A stretch of DNA of 64,000 nt, taken from NCBI RefSeq assembly GCF_008727865.1, contig NZ_VTWU01000007.1, positions 124,001 to 188,000 of the forward strand, in the 5' to 3' direction. The stretch comes from Hymenobacter busanensis (GTDB taxonomy: Bacteria > Bacteroidota > Bacteroidia > Cytophagales > Hymenobacteraceae). The notes beneath the pieces are model-generated. The model saw only the letters and a program-made list of their open reading frames with translations, was not told the origin of the DNA and did no database searches. The position numbers and the translations under genes are program-made. This document shows positions 16,304 through 24,504 of this stretch, one piece after another (the first letter of the stretch is position 1; the number at the start of each line of letters is the position of its first letter).

Positions 16304-16308
16304 TTCCA

Positions 16309-16764
16309 ATGTCACTTGTTCCCGCCACCGAATCCGCCGCCGACCTCACCAGTCGCATCCGCCGCAAGCTGCAGCGCCAGCACTTCATGCACCTCATCGG
16401 CGCCGACCTCACCACCATCGAGCCCGGCCGCGTGCAGGCCGAACTCAACCTGGAGCAACGCCACCAGCAGCAGCGCGGCTTCGCCCACGGCGGCCTCGTA
16501 GCCACCATGGCCGACCTCGTGGCCGGTTTTGCTGCCGTCACCCTCGTCCCCGATGACCACGGCATGGTGACCGTGGAGCTGAAAACCAGCTACCTGCACC
16601 CCGGCCTCGGCACCAAGCTTGTGGCCACCGGCTGGGTGCTCAAAGCCGGCCGCCGCCTGCACTTCTGCGAAGCCGAAGTCCGCGCCTTTGGGGGAGCCAA
16701 TCCCGAGGACGGATTGTTGATTGCCAAAGCCACCGCCACCATGGCCGTGATAGAGCCGCAGTAA
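16309..16764 (+). CDS. PaaI-family hotdog thioesterase
   Basis: 151 residues from the ATG at 16309 (MSLVPATES); an upstream alternative frame start overlaps the promoter and is rejected. The hotdog signature QRGFAHGGLVATMADLVAGF (residues ~57-76) carries the HGG motif of PaaI/YdiI-type acyl-CoA thioesterases, followed by VTVELKTSYLHPG and RRLHFCEAEVRA. It should hydrolyse an acyl-CoA in the cytoplasm; the acyl group cannot be told. It stands alone, with a palindromic repeat immediately downstream. Confidence 0.9.
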   Translation: MSLVPATESAADLTSRIRRKLQRQHFMHLIGADLTTIEPGRVQAELNLEQRHQQQRGFAHGGLVATMADLVAGFAAVTLVPDDHGMVTVELKTSYLHPGLGTKLVATGWVLKAGRRLHFCEAEVRAFGGANPEDGLLIAKATATMAVIEPQ

Positions 16765-16782
16765 TGGTTTCTATACATTTGG

Positions 16783-16888
16783 CTGTCATCCTGAGGCGCA
16801 GCCGAAGGACCTTGTCCCCGAAGAACGATGGCCGTAGCAACGACTGGTTTAGCGGGCAGAAGGTCCTTCGCTGCGCTCAGGATGACAG
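16783..16888. repeat. GTCATCCTGAG-type interspersed palindrome, copy A
   Basis: Imperfect inverted repeat of about 29 bp per arm: CTGTCATCCTGAGGCGCAGC... at 16783 onward and ...CTGCGCTCAGGATGACAG ending at 16888, with a ~45-base centre. Copies B (39895-39994) and C (44420-44519) share the arms but differ in the centre. It lies between the thioesterase and helicase genes. Confidence 0.85.
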
Positions 16889-16908
16889 ATGATTTTCCTG
16901 CGCCTACT

Positions 16909-18366
16909 ATGCTTACCACCCGCATACCTTCTGTTCGCAACTATTTCCCCTTCGACCCCACCGAGGACCAGTCCACCCTCTTCGGGCAGCTCGATGGGTT
17001 TCTGAAAGACCAATTGCCCGGCCGCAAGGTGTTCATGCTGCGCGGCTACGCCGGCACCGGCAAAACCACCGTCGTCAGCGCCCTGGTGAAATGGCTCGAT
17101 AAGATGGGCCGCAAATACGTGCTGATGGCCCCCACCGGCCGCGCCGCTAAAGTCATGGCGCAGTACGCGGGCGTGCCGGCCAGCACCATTCACAAGCGCA
17201 TCTACCGCAAGGCCGGCGGCTCCGAAAGCAGCAACATGGCCTTCACCCGCCAGCCCAACCGCGCCGGCGAAACCATCTTCATCGTCGACGAGGCCTCGAT
17301 GATAACCAACGAGAAGTCGTTCGGCGAAAGCGCCCTGCTCGACGACCTGCTCGGCTACGTGTTCGAGAAAACCACCAACCGCCTGCTGCTCGTCGGCGAC
17401 ACGGCCCAGCTGCCGCCCGTAGGCCAGAGCATCAGCCCCGCCCTCGACCCCGGCGTCATGGCCAGTTCCTACCGCTGCCACGTGAGCATGGTGGAGCTGC
17501 GCCAGGTCATGCGTCAGGCCGAAGCCTCCGGCATTCTGATGAACGCCACCGTGCTGCGCGAAGAGCTGAGCGCGGCCCAGGAAGCCCCCGAAGGCACGCC
17601 CCAGGCCATGCCCGATATCAAGTTCGTGACCAAGGGCTACCCCGACATCTACAAGATGGGCGGCGACAAGCTCGAAGACGGCCTGCGCTGGGCCTACAAG
17701 CACTTCGGCCACGAGAATACCACCATCATCTGCCGCTCCAACAAGAACGCCAACCAGTACAACCAGCTCATCCGGCGCGTCATTTTTGAGGCCGAAGACG
17801 AGATTGAGGCTGGCGACTACCTGATGGTGGTGCGCAACAACTACACCTGGCTGCCGCCCGAATCGGAAGCCGGCTTCCTAGCCAACGGCGACTTCGTGGA
17901 AGTCACCAAAATCGTGCGCCGCATCGAGGAGTTCGGCTGCCGCTTCGCCGACGCCCGCCTGCGCCTCGTCGACTACCCCGACGAGCCCGAGCTGGAAGCG
18001 CGCCTGCTGCTCGATACACTGCACACCGAAAGCCCAGCCTTCCCGGCCGCCAACAACAAGGCCCTCTACGAAGCCGTGCAGGCCGATTATGCCCACCTAC
18101 CCACCAAAAAGGAAAAGGCCCAGGCCCTACGCCAAGACCCGTACCTGAACGCCCTGCAGGTGAAGTTTGCCTACGCCCTCACCTGCCACAAGGCCCAGGG
18201 CGGCCAGTGGCCCGCCGTCTTCGTCGACCACGGCTTTCTGAAGGAAGACATGATCAACGCCGAGTTTGCCCGCTGGCTCTACACGGCTGTTACCCGCGCC
18301 TCCGAAAAGCTGTTCCTGCTGAATTTCAACGCCAAGCTACTCGACGACGAACCGGTGAATGATTAA
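16909..18366 (+). CDS. RecD-like superfamily 1 DNA helicase / AAA ATPase
   Basis: 485 residues from the ATG at 16909 (MLTTRIPSVRNYF); the open frame further upstream is the translated right arm of the palindromic repeat. Walker A is GYAGTGKTT (residues 46-54), Walker B IFIVDEASM, then LLLVGDTAQLPPVGQS (motif III) and a C-terminal UvrD-C2-like segment (YALTCHKAQGGQWPAVFVD) with the motif VI region LYTAVTRASEKL. This is the short 'ATP-dependent RecD-like' form common in Bacteroidota, lacking RecBC partners. It is likely to act in recombination or repair; the direction of unwinding is not readable, though RecD-type enzymes move 5'-3'. Confidence 0.92.
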   Translation: MLTTRIPSVRNYFPFDPTEDQSTLFGQLDGFLKDQLPGRKVFMLRGYAGTGKTTVVSALVKWLDKMGRKYVLMAPTGRAAKVMAQYAGVPASTIHKRIYRKAGGSESSNMAFTRQPNRAGETIFIVDEASMITNEKSFGESALLDDLLGYVFEKTTNRLLLVGDTAQLPPVGQSISPALDPGVMASSYRCHVSMVELRQVMRQAEASGILMNATVLREELSAAQEAPEGTPQAMPDIKFVTKGYPDIYKMGGDKLEDGLRWAYKHFGHENTTIICRSNKNANQYNQLIRRVIFEAEDEIEAGDYLMVVRNNYTWLPPESEAGFLANGDFVEVTKIVRRIEEFGCRFADARLRLVDYPDEPELEARLLLDTLHTESPAFPAANNKALYEAVQADYAHLPTKKEKAQALRQDPYLNALQVKFAYALTCHKAQGGQWPAVFVDHGFLKEDMINAEFARWLYTAVTRASEKLFLLNFNAKLLDDEPVND

Positions 18367-18408
18367 GCCCGCGCCGGTGTTGCGGTGGGAAATACGAGCT
18401 GATTTTGC

Positions 18409-18681
18409 ATGCGAAACGTAGGCGCTGCCCTGCTGCTGGGGTGGCTTTTGATTGGAGCTGTAGCGCCGGCCGCCGCCCAGCTCAGCGCCCGGAAACACAC
18501 GAAGCCACCCGCGGCGGTGACGCTGCCTGCCGCGCCCAGCACCTGGCGCAACGTGCCGCAGGTAGCCGCACCGCACGCCCCCACCATGTCGCGGCAAGAC
18601 CGCGCGGCCTACGAGCACTGCCCCGACCCGCAGCGCTACGCCCGCAAGCACCGCAAACCCAAAATGGTGCGTATTTTTTGA
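18409..18681 (+). CDS. Small secreted basic protein
   Basis: 90 residues, ATG at 18409. A Sec signal peptide (MRNVGAALLLGWLLIGAVAP, then AAAQ) is followed by a basic, Pro/His/Arg-rich mature chain of about 65 residues ending RKHRKPKMVRIF. No domain is recognised. It lies 42 bases after the helicase stop and before the DUF1573 gene, which has its own promoter. A TGATTTTG element abuts the start codon and might act as a -7 box. Function is unknown. Confidence 0.6.
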   Translation: MRNVGAALLLGWLLIGAVAPAAAQLSARKHTKPPAAVTLPAAPSTWRNVPQVAAPHAPTMSRQDRAAYEHCPDPQRYARKHRKPKMVRIF

Positions 18682-18729
18682 CGCCGAAACCCCGTCGTTC
18701 ATGCAGCCTTCACTTGCTTGGTCCGATTC

Positions 18730-18759
18730 TTGGCTAGCGGTGCAAAACCCTTAAATTTG
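18730..18759 (+). promoter_or_regulatory. Promoter of the DUF1573 gene
   Basis: TTG at 18730-18732, 19-base spacer, TAAATTTG at 18752-18759, a full match to the Bacteroidota consensus TTG-N19-TAnnTTTG. Start codon 34 bases downstream at 18793. Confidence 0.75.
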
Positions 18760-18792
18760 TTGACCCTCAACGTCTCTAATCCCACTCATACC

Positions 18793-19305
18793 ATGAAAAA
18801 AGCACTCGTCCTGGCGCTGTCGCTCGCGCTGACTGGCATGGCTGCCCAAGCCCAAACGGCTGTTCAGCCCGCCAACGCGAAAGAAAAGGCCAACGGTCCG
18901 GTGATTTCGTTCACCGAAATGAAGTACGATTTCGGCAAGATCAAGCAGAACGACATCGTAGAGCACGTGTTCAAGTTCAAGAACACCGGCACGGCGCCGC
19001 TGGTCATCAGCAACATCGGCGTGAGCTGCGGCTGCACCACCCCCGACTGGACGAAGGAGCCCGTGATGCCCGGCAAATCCGGCACCATCTCGGCCAAATT
19101 CAACTCGGCCGGCAAAATGGGCATGCAGAACAAGGTGCTGACCATCGAGTCGAATGCCGTGGGTGGCAACACCACCGTGTCGCTGGTGGGCGAAGTGCTG
19201 GACCCTGCTACCGCTACGGCGGCTGATCTGGCCCCGGTGGCTGCCGACAAAGTGAAAGCCAAAGACGGCGACGTCAAGGTAAAAGCCAAAGCCAAGAAGT
19301 CGTAA
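18793..19305 (+). CDS. DUF1573 secreted/periplasmic protein
   Basis: 170 residues from ATG 18793 (MKKALVLALSLALTGMAAQA), a standard Sec signal peptide. The DUF1573 domain spans ~38-140: MKYDFGKIKQNDIVEHVFKF, NTGTAPLVISNIGVSCGCT and the Ig-like strands after PGKSGTISAKFNS. The CGC motif is characteristic. DUF1573 is an Ig/ASH-like domain widespread in Bacteroidota, usually exported. The C-terminus is Lys-rich (KAKDGDVKVKAKAKKS). It is well expressed to judge from its clean promoter and terminator. Molecular role is unknown. Confidence 0.9.
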   Translation: MKKALVLALSLALTGMAAQAQTAVQPANAKEKANGPVISFTEMKYDFGKIKQNDIVEHVFKFKNTGTAPLVISNIGVSCGCTTPDWTKEPVMPGKSGTISAKFNSAGKMGMQNKVLTIESNAVGGNTTVSLVGEVLDPATATAADLAPVAADKVKAKDGDVKVKAKAKKS

Positions 19306-19331
19306 GCTTCTTTGCAGAGGTGCCACCCCAC

Positions 19332-19370
19332 AAAAAACCGCCCGGCTGGAGCTTCCAGCCGGGCGGTTTT
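19332..19370. terminator. Bidirectional terminator between DUF1573 and DUF423 genes
   Basis: Perfect 17-bp stem, AAAACCGCCCGGCTGGA (19334-19350) with TCCAGCCGGGCGGTTTT (19354-19370), three-base loop, flanked by A and T runs. It serves both convergent genes. Confidence 0.92.
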
Positions 19371-19391
19371 GCGTTCGGGAGTTGCCGTTTG

Positions 19392-19772
19392 CTACGCCAT
19401 GCGCACCACGGCCACGGCCAGCATCACCCAGCCGATGATAAAGCACAGCCCGCCCAAGGGCGTGATGGGCCCAAACCAGCGCTGCGATGTGAAGCACAAG
19501 CCGTAGAGCGAGCCGCTGAACAGCACAATGCCCGCCAGCCAGAGCCAGCCGATAGTGCCCAACGAAGGCAGGTCGGGCCGCACCAGGCGCAGAATGCCGA
19601 GGGCCAGCAAGGCCAGGGTGTGGTAGAACTGGTAGCGCACGGCGGTTTCAAACGTATCGAGGCGGCCGGCTTTAGCTAGGAAATCGTGCAGGGCGTGGGC
19701 GCCGAAAGCGCCGAGCGAAACGCCCAGGGCGCCCAGTACGGCGGCAATCAGCAGAATAAGGCGAGCAGTCAT
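19392..19772 (-). CDS. DUF423 membrane protein (YgdD-like)
   Basis: 126 residues, ATG at 19772. Four hydrophobic helices with the family's glycine-rich start (LGALGVSLGAFGAHAL) and end (LGGLCFIIGWVMLAVAVV) identify DUF423, a small conserved inner-membrane family related to E. coli YgdD. The middle motif FETAVRYQFYHTLALL is typical. Function is unknown. A TACCTTTG box lies 26 bases upstream. It is monocistronic between a shared terminator and yggS. Confidence 0.9.
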   Translation of the reverse strand: MTARLILLIAAVLGALGVSLGAFGAHALHDFLAKAGRLDTFETAVRYQFYHTLALLALGILRLVRPDLPSLGTIGWLWLAGIVLFSGSLYGLCFTSQRWFGPITPLGGLCFIIGWVMLAVAVVRMA

Positions 19773-19798
19773 TGGGAATCGGGTGGGAAAGGACGGGG

Positions 19799-19806
19799 CA
19801 AAGGTA
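19799..19806 (-). promoter_or_regulatory. -7 promoter box of the DUF423 gene
   Basis: CAAAGGTA on the plus strand, i.e. TACCTTTG on the minus strand, 26 bases before the ATG at 19772. Confidence 0.6.
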
Positions 19807-19826
19807 CGAAGGCCGGTGGGCCGGGG

Positions 19827-20504
19827 CTAGACGGGGTAGGGCCGGCTGCCGAAAATGGCGCTTCCCACGCGAATCAACGTGCTGCCTTCTTCGATGGCGA
19901 GGTGGTAGTCGCTGCTCATGCCCATGGAAATTTCGCGGAAGCCAGCATCGTCGGCGAAAAACCGCTGGCGCAGCTGCTCGAAGTAGCCGCGCAACTCACG
20001 AAACTCCTGCCGCAGCTGGGCTTCGTCGTCGGTGTTGGTGGCCACGCCCATCACACCGGTCAGGCGCACGTGCGGGAGCGGCTGTTGGCGGAGCGTTTCC
20101 AGCAGGGTTTCGGCTTCGGCGAAATCGAGGCCGGTTTTGGTGGCTTCTTGCCCGATGTGAAACTGCAGCAGCCCGTTGACGACGCGGTTGTGCCGGGCCG
20201 CTTGCCTCTCAATTTCCAGCAGCAGCTTCAGGCTGTCGATGCTCTGAATGGTGTGCACGAAGGGAGCAATGTACTTGACCTTGTTGGTCTGCAAGTGCCC
20301 GATGAGGTGCCACTCAATATCGGCCGGCAACTCAGGCTGCTTGGCGGCTAGTTCCTGCACGCGGTTTTCGCCGAACAGGCGCTGCCCCGCCTCATACGCC
20401 TCCCGAATCAGCTCCACCGGGTGCGTTTTGGACACCGCTACCAACCGGCAGTTGGTGCCCGCTAGTTCTTGGTGAAAGTGGCTGAGGGTGGTTGCAATGG
20501 ACAT
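19827..20504 (-). CDS. YggS family pyridoxal-phosphate homeostasis protein
   Basis: 225 residues, ATG at 20504. The PLP lysine lies in LVAVSKTHPVELI (residues ~22-34), followed by FGENRVQELAAK, IEWHLIGHLQTNK and SIDSLKLL, all diagnostic of the YggS/PROSC single-barrel fold. The C-terminal MGMSSDYHLAIEEGSTLIR binds the phosphate. The family has no strong catalytic activity and maintains PLP supply and amino-acid balance. It is followed on the same strand by the DUF423 gene with its own promoter. Confidence 0.95.
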   Translation of the reverse strand: MSIATTLSHFHQELAGTNCRLVAVSKTHPVELIREAYEAGQRLFGENRVQELAAKQPELPADIEWHLIGHLQTNKVKYIAPFVHTIQSIDSLKLLLEIERQAARHNRVVNGLLQFHIGQEATKTGLDFAEAETLLETLRQQPLPHVRLTGVMGVATNTDDEAQLRQEFRELRGYFEQLRQRFFADDAGFREISMGMSSDYHLAIEEGSTLIRVGSAIFGSRPYPV

Positions 20505-20583
20505 ATCGGGGAGGCTAGAGAAACGGAAAAGAGAAAGCTGCCAGCGAAATGCAAGCAGAGTAGGACTTGGAGTAACTGCTAAA

Positions 20584-21633
20584 CTAGTCCTCCAGCGCGT
20601 TGGTAAGGAACGTGTTTTTCAGCCCCAGCCACAGCAGCCACATGGCCAAGGCCCAGTACAAGTAGTAGCGGTAGTAGTCGTGGGTGTTGCGGTAGCGCGT
20701 CTGGCGAACTTCAGACTTTTCGAGCCGGTCGATGCGCTGGAAGATGCGCTGCAGGGCGCGGGCGTCGGTGGCGCGGAAAAACTGACCCTCGGCGGCCGCG
20801 GCGAGCTGGCGCATGGTGGTTTCGTCGAGCTGGGTTTCCACGAAGCGCGGGCGACCCAGCTCGTCTTTGCCGTAAGGCACGGTGCCGTCGCGGCCCAGAC
20901 CAATGGTGTAGAGCTTCAGGCCGAAGGCATGGGCCAGCTGCGCGGCGGTGAGCGGGGCGAGGTTGCCGGCCGTGTTTTCGCCGTCGGAAAGCAGGATGCA
21001 CACGTGGGAACGACCGGGCGAGTCGCGCAGGCGGTTGGTGGCCACGCCCAGCGCTGTGCCGATGGCGGTGCCGTCGGCGGGTACCATGCCCAGGCGCAGG
21101 TTGCTCAGCTCGTCGTCGAGCAGCTCGTAGTCGGTGGTCAGGGGCAGCACCGAGTAGGCTTCGCCCGCAAACGCCACCAGCCCGATCCGGTCGCCGCGGC
21201 GGCCGCGCACGAAGTCGCGGGCCACGCGCTTGGCCGCTTCGAGGCGGTTGGGCAGCAGGTCGCCCAGCTCCATCGAGGCCGATACGTCGACCGCCAGCAC
21301 GATGTCGATGCCCAAGCCACTCTGCTCAATACGTTCGTCGGTGCGCTGCGGCCGGGCCAGGGCCAAAATGCCGAAAGCCAAGCTTAGGGCTAGAACCAAG
21401 TCAGGGATGAAACGCAGCAGAGCACTCCAGTGGCCGCGTACCTGGCCCCGCACAAAGGCCACGGCCAGCTTGCCGCGCCAACGCTGGGCCAGGGCTTCGC
21501 GCAGCAGAAACAGCAGTGGTACGGCCGGCAACAGCAGCAGTACCCGCGGGTGCGCCCACTCGTAGCCGGCCAGCGTGGAGTAACGCAGGCCGTCGAAGAG
21601 AGGAGCCAAAAACTGGTGCCAAAGCTGCTGCAT
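20584..21633 (-). CDS. VWA domain membrane protein, BatA-like
   Basis: 349 residues from the ATG at 21633 (MQQLWHQFLAPLFDG); a TTG three codons upstream is less likely. Two N-terminal membrane helices (VLLLLPAVPLLFLLR; LVLALSLAFGILAL) precede a vWA domain with the metal site DVSASMELGD (residues ~97-106) and GLVAFAGEAYSVLPLT; a final helix (YYLYWALAMWLLWLGL) ends the protein. This is the BatA/BatB layout of the Bacteroides aerotolerance operon. It is preceded by a membrane protein and a DUF58 protein in one minus-strand cluster, but a TACCTTTG box in the 53-base gap suggests a second promoter. Confidence 0.9.
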   Translation of the reverse strand: MQQLWHQFLAPLFDGLRYSTLAGYEWAHPRVLLLLPAVPLLFLLREALAQRWRGKLAVAFVRGQVRGHWSALLRFIPDLVLALSLAFGILALARPQRTDERIEQSGLGIDIVLAVDVSASMELGDLLPNRLEAAKRVARDFVRGRRGDRIGLVAFAGEAYSVLPLTTDYELLDDELSNLRLGMVPADGTAIGTALGVATNRLRDSPGRSHVCILLSDGENTAGNLAPLTAAQLAHAFGLKLYTIGLGRDGTVPYGKDELGRPRFVETQLDETTMRQLAAAAEGQFFRATDARALQRIFQRIDRLEKSEVRQTRYRNTHDYYRYYLYWALAMWLLWLGLKNTFLTNALED

Positions 21634-21658
21634 GGGCGGCAATGCGGAAAAACGCAGC

Positions 21659-21666
21659 CAAAGGTA
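21659..21666 (-). promoter_or_regulatory. -7 promoter box in front of the BatA-like gene
   Basis: CAAAGGTA (TACCTTTG on the minus strand), 25 bases upstream of the ATG at 21633, between the membrane-protein gene and the VWA gene. Confidence 0.5.
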
Positions 21667-21686
21667 CGGAGCCGCGCCCAGCAGCC

Positions 21687-22658
21687 TTACGGGCGGGCGT
21701 TGACCGGTGAGGCCTCGGCCGGGCGGTGCAGGAAGGCAGCGGCCACGCTGGCGTAGCGGCGGTCAGCAAAGCGGCGCAGCAGCTCCAGGGCCTGGTCGGT
21801 CTGGTCGGCTACTTCGTCGGGGAGCTGGTTGCCGTAAATCACGCGGTCGGAGAGCTGCAGGGCGGTGCGCACGTCGGGGTCGTTTTCGTAGTGCGCCACA
21901 ATTTCCTTCGTGGTGAGCGTATTCAGGGCGTTTTCTTCGAGCCGGGTGAGGTAGTTTTTCCAGAGCGTAATGGCCCGCTCCATGTTGGCCAACGACCGGC
22001 TCAGCTCGTAGCGCTCCAGGTGGCGGGCGTACTGGGCCAGAAAGTACACGTGGTTGCGCCGCAGCTTGTAGAGCTGAAACCGGCGGCTGAGGCGGCGCCC
22101 GAAGCTCCACCAGCCGATAGCGGCTACCACCAGCAGCAGCGCCGCCGCCGCCAACCAATACGGGTAGTTAAAGCGCGGCGGCACGGGCAGCGGGGTGGTG
22201 TTCTGGCGCAGCGGCGGCAAATCGGCGCCCGGGGGCAGGGCAGGAGCGGAAAACTGCACCCGTACCAGCGCCGGCGGGGTGCGCAGCAGCAGCGTATCCT
22301 GCCCGCGCAGCAGCGTAATGGGCAAGCCGAGTTGCAGCGTCGAGTCGAGAGCGAAGGTGCGCAGCGTGTACCGGCAACGGTCGAGGCTGACGCCCTGGCG
22401 TGTGAGGGTGGGCCAGTAGCGCCGCTTCACGTACTCAAACGGTTTGAAATCGGCCGTGGAATCGGGGAAAACGACGTTCAGTGCCGGATTGTGCCGGTAC
22501 ACCAGCTCGTAGTCAATCAGCTCACCGATGCGCACAGCCGGCCGCAGGAACCGGCCGTGAGGCAGCGTGTCGGGCACGGCGGTGGCCGCCCGCGCAGCCC
22601 ATCCGCCGCTCAGTCCCAGACTCAACACCAGCCCAACGTGAAGCAGCAGGCGCGGCAT
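21687..22658 (-). CDS. Membrane protein of the Bat-like cluster
   Basis: 323 residues from the ATG at 22658 (MPRLLLHVGLVLSLGLSGGW), a signal peptide. Residues ~30-160 are an extracytoplasmic beta-rich region (LIDYELVYRHNPALNVVFPD), then a membrane helix (YPYWLAAAALLLVVAAIGWW, ~170-190) and a cytoplasmic helical domain. This topology, between DUF58 and VWA genes, corresponds to the protein found at the same place in Bacteroidota bat operons (DUF4381/BatD-like), although sequence identity was not established. Its ATG overlaps the upstream DUF58 stop (TGATG), showing coupling. Confidence 0.75.
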   Translation of the reverse strand: MPRLLLHVGLVLSLGLSGGWAARAATAVPDTLPHGRFLRPAVRIGELIDYELVYRHNPALNVVFPDSTADFKPFEYVKRRYWPTLTRQGVSLDRCRYTLRTFALDSTLQLGLPITLLRGQDTLLLRTPPALVRVQFSAPALPPGADLPPLRQNTTPLPVPPRFNYPYWLAAAALLLVVAAIGWWSFGRRLSRRFQLYKLRRNHVYFLAQYARHLERYELSRSLANMERAITLWKNYLTRLEENALNTLTTKEIVAHYENDPDVRTALQLSDRVIYGNQLPDEVADQTDQALELLRRFADRRYASVAAAFLHRPAEASPVNARP

Positions 22659-23572
22659 CAGGAGCTGGACCGGGCGGGGCCGCGGCGGTTGCGGAGCCGA
22701 AACAGGTTCACGAGCTGAGGCACGTAATCGGTATCGGTCGAAATGGAAAGGAAGGCGGTTTTCTGGCGGCGGCAAATCTGCCCGATTCGGTCCCGGTTTT
22801 GCTCGTAGGTGAGGCGGTAGCGGGCCCGCCAGGCCTTCGAGGAGGTATTGACCCACACCGTGCGGCCGGTTTCCTGGTCGCGCAGCGGCACAATGCCCAA
22901 CGGCGGAAATTCCCGCTCGCGCTGGTCGAGCAGCTGCACCACCACCAAGTCGTGCTTGCGGGCCAGCATGGTCAGCTCCCGCTCAAAATCGACGTCGATA
23001 AAATCGGAAAGCAGCAGCACCAGCGTGCGGCGCTTGAGCAGGGCCAACGCCTGCCGAATACCCGCCGCCACATTGGTGCCCGCGCTGGTCGGCTGTAAGC
23101 CAAAAACCGACTTGATGAGGGCGTAGGCGTGCCGGATGCCTTTGCCCGGCGGCAGGTACAGCTCTTTCTGGTCGGAAAACGCCAGCACGCCCAGCTGCGC
23201 ATCCTGCCGGGCCGCCGACAAGGCCAGAATGCCGCAAATGTCGCGGGCCACGTCGAGCTTGCGGTGGCCTTCGGCGCCCACCAGCTGCGAGCGGCTCACG
23301 TCGAGCAGCAGCAGCACCGACTGTTCGCGCTCCTCCTTGTAGGTTTTTACGAACGTGCCGTGTCCTTTGGCCGATACTGCCCAGTCGATGGCCCGCACTT
23401 CGTCGCCGTACTGGTAGAGGCGCACGTCGTCGAACTCCAAACCAGTGCCTTTGAACACGGAGTGAAAGTCGCCCTGCAGCTGCGCGTCGACCACCTTGCG
23501 GATGCGGATTTCCAGCTGCCGCAGGCGGCGAATCAGCTGTTGCAGCGACGTTTCGGGGGCGGGGGCGTTCAT
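22658..23572 (-). CDS. DUF58 domain-containing protein
   Basis: 304 residues from the ATG at 23572 (MNAPAPETSLQQL). The DUF58 core is full length: FDDVRLYQYGDEVRAIDW, FVKTYKEEREQSVLLLLDVS and the metal-site sequence DVSRS (residues ~89-93), then GTNVAAGIRQALALL. It is probably cytoplasmic, at the membrane. First gene of the cluster DUF58 - membrane protein - VWA; the MoxR ATPase that normally precedes such genes is not adjacent, because the next gene upstream (DUF4296) is divergent. It overlaps the next start by one base. Confidence 0.92.
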   Translation of the reverse strand: MNAPAPETSLQQLIRRLRQLEIRIRKVVDAQLQGDFHSVFKGTGLEFDDVRLYQYGDEVRAIDWAVSAKGHGTFVKTYKEEREQSVLLLLDVSRSQLVGAEGHRKLDVARDICGILALSAARQDAQLGVLAFSDQKELYLPPGKGIRHAYALIKSVFGLQPTSAGTNVAAGIRQALALLKRRTLVLLLSDFIDVDFERELTMLARKHDLVVVQLLDQREREFPPLGIVPLRDQETGRTVWVNTSSKAWRARYRLTYEQNRDRIGQICRRQKTAFLSISTDTDYVPQLVNLFRLRNRRGPARSSS

Positions 23573-23682
23573 CGGAAAAGCTAAAATACGCGGGCCGGCC
23601 TGACCAGGCCCCATCGGGTCGGTTTTCGGGGCAAAACAGCTGCGCCGCTGCTCTCAATTCGGGCAGCCGACGGCCAAGGTAT

Positions 23683-23690
23683 TACCTTTG
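23683..23690 (+). promoter_or_regulatory. -7 box of the DUF4296 gene, likely leaderless
   Basis: TACCTTTG is a perfect match and ends four bases before the GTG start codon at 23695. Transcription is expected to begin at or next to the start codon. Confidence 0.6.
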
Positions 23691-23694
23691 CGGG

Positions 23695-24051
23695 GTGAAA
23701 ACTCCGCTGTTTGCGTTTCTGCTCGTGCTGCTGGGCCTGTTTAGCCAGTGCGGCCGCCCCGAAGACCCCACACCGCCCGCCAACCTGCTGCCCCGCGACA
23801 AGATGGTGAGCATGTTGATTGACGTGCACTTGCTGGAGTCGCGCGTGGGAGCAGCCAACTTGATGCAGGACTCTGCCACGGCTCTGTTCGATCAACAACT
23901 ACAGGAGCTGTACTGGCGGCAGGAAGTCAGCCCCGAGGTGTTCCGGGCCAGCTACGAGTACTACGCCATTCACGACAAAGACCTCGAAGAGCTCTACAAG
24001 GTGGTTATCGACAGCCTCGAACAGCGCGAATTCCGACTGCAGAATAAGTAG
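23695..24051 (+). CDS. DUF4296 lipoprotein
   Basis: 118 residues with a GTG start (MKTPLFAFLLVLLGLFSQCG when read as Met). The lipobox FSQC places Cys at residue 19. The mature chain PRDKMVSMLIDVHLLESRVG and FRASYEYYAIHDKDLEELYK is the DUF4296 signature, a small helical family seen only in Bacteroidota. It probably sits in the outer membrane or periplasm; role unknown. Divergent from DUF58 and convergent with csaA. Confidence 0.88.
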   Translation: MKTPLFAFLLVLLGLFSQCGRPEDPTPPANLLPRDKMVSMLIDVHLLESRVGAANLMQDSATALFDQQLQELYWRQEVSPEVFRASYEYYAIHDKDLEELYKVVIDSLEQREFRLQNK

Positions 24052-24133
24052 CTCGGCTGCCGTTTCGCCCCCCCCAAGATTGGATATACAGCGGCGGTGT
24101 CGGAGCGTCATTGCCGCGGCACCGCCGGCGTTT

Positions 24134-24478
24134 TCACGCCAGCCGACTGCCGTTGGGCACCGGCGCCGACAACGTGGCCAGCACAATGCGGCCCTCGGCA
24201 TCGGGGGCGCCGGTCACGAGGACTTCGGAGCGGAACGGCCCAATTTGTTTCGGCGGAAAATTGACCACGCACAGCACCTGCCGGCCCAGCAGCGAATCGG
24301 GCGTGTAGAGGTCGGTTATTTGGGCACTGGACTTGCGCTGACCGATTTCGGGGCCAAAGTCGATGAGCAACTGGTAGGCCGGCTTGCGGGCCTCGGGGAA
24401 CGGGCGGGCCTCCAGGATGGTGCCGACGCGCACCTCAACGCGCTCGAACTCGGCCCAGGAAAGCGGGGTGGTAGACAT
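24134..24478 (-). CDS. csaA: tRNA-binding export chaperone-like protein CsaA
   Basis: 114 residues from the ATG at 24478 ([20 protein letters not shown]), standard length. The single OB-fold shows [39 protein letters not shown] and the C-terminal VLVTGAPD. CsaA is a homodimeric tRNA-binding domain protein with reported export-chaperone activity in Bacillus; its cellular role elsewhere is unclear. TACCTTG lies 5-6 bases upstream of the ATG (24484-24490 on the plus strand), a near match to the -7 box. It is followed after 26 bases upstream-side by the DUF922 gene on the same strand. Confidence 0.93.
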   Translation of the reverse strand: MSTTPLSWAEFERVEVRVGTILEARPFPEARKPAYQLLIDFGPEIGQRKSSAQITDLYTPDSLLGRQVLCVVNFPPKQIGPFRSEVLVTGAPDAEGRIVLATLSAPVPNGSRLA

Positions 24479-24504
24479 GGCCGCAAGGTAGGCGGCCGGG
24501 CGGT

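Larger units (their letters stand above)
15774..16308. other. Intergenic region with partial repeat and degenerate sequence; no convincing gene
   Basis: This 535-base stretch contains the DUF4126 promoter at its left end, a partial GTCATCCTGAG-type fragment around 15936-15955 (TTCTTCGCTGCGCTCAG), the 21-bp tandem repeat at 16024-16233 and the thioesterase promoter at its right end. Several frames stay open through the repeat, but none has a credible start and domain. Confidence 0.7.

Noticed and set aside
16828-16908. N-terminal extension of the RecD-like helicase
   Set aside because: The extra 27 residues are the translated arm of the palindromic repeat; the ATG at 16909 gives the family N-terminus.
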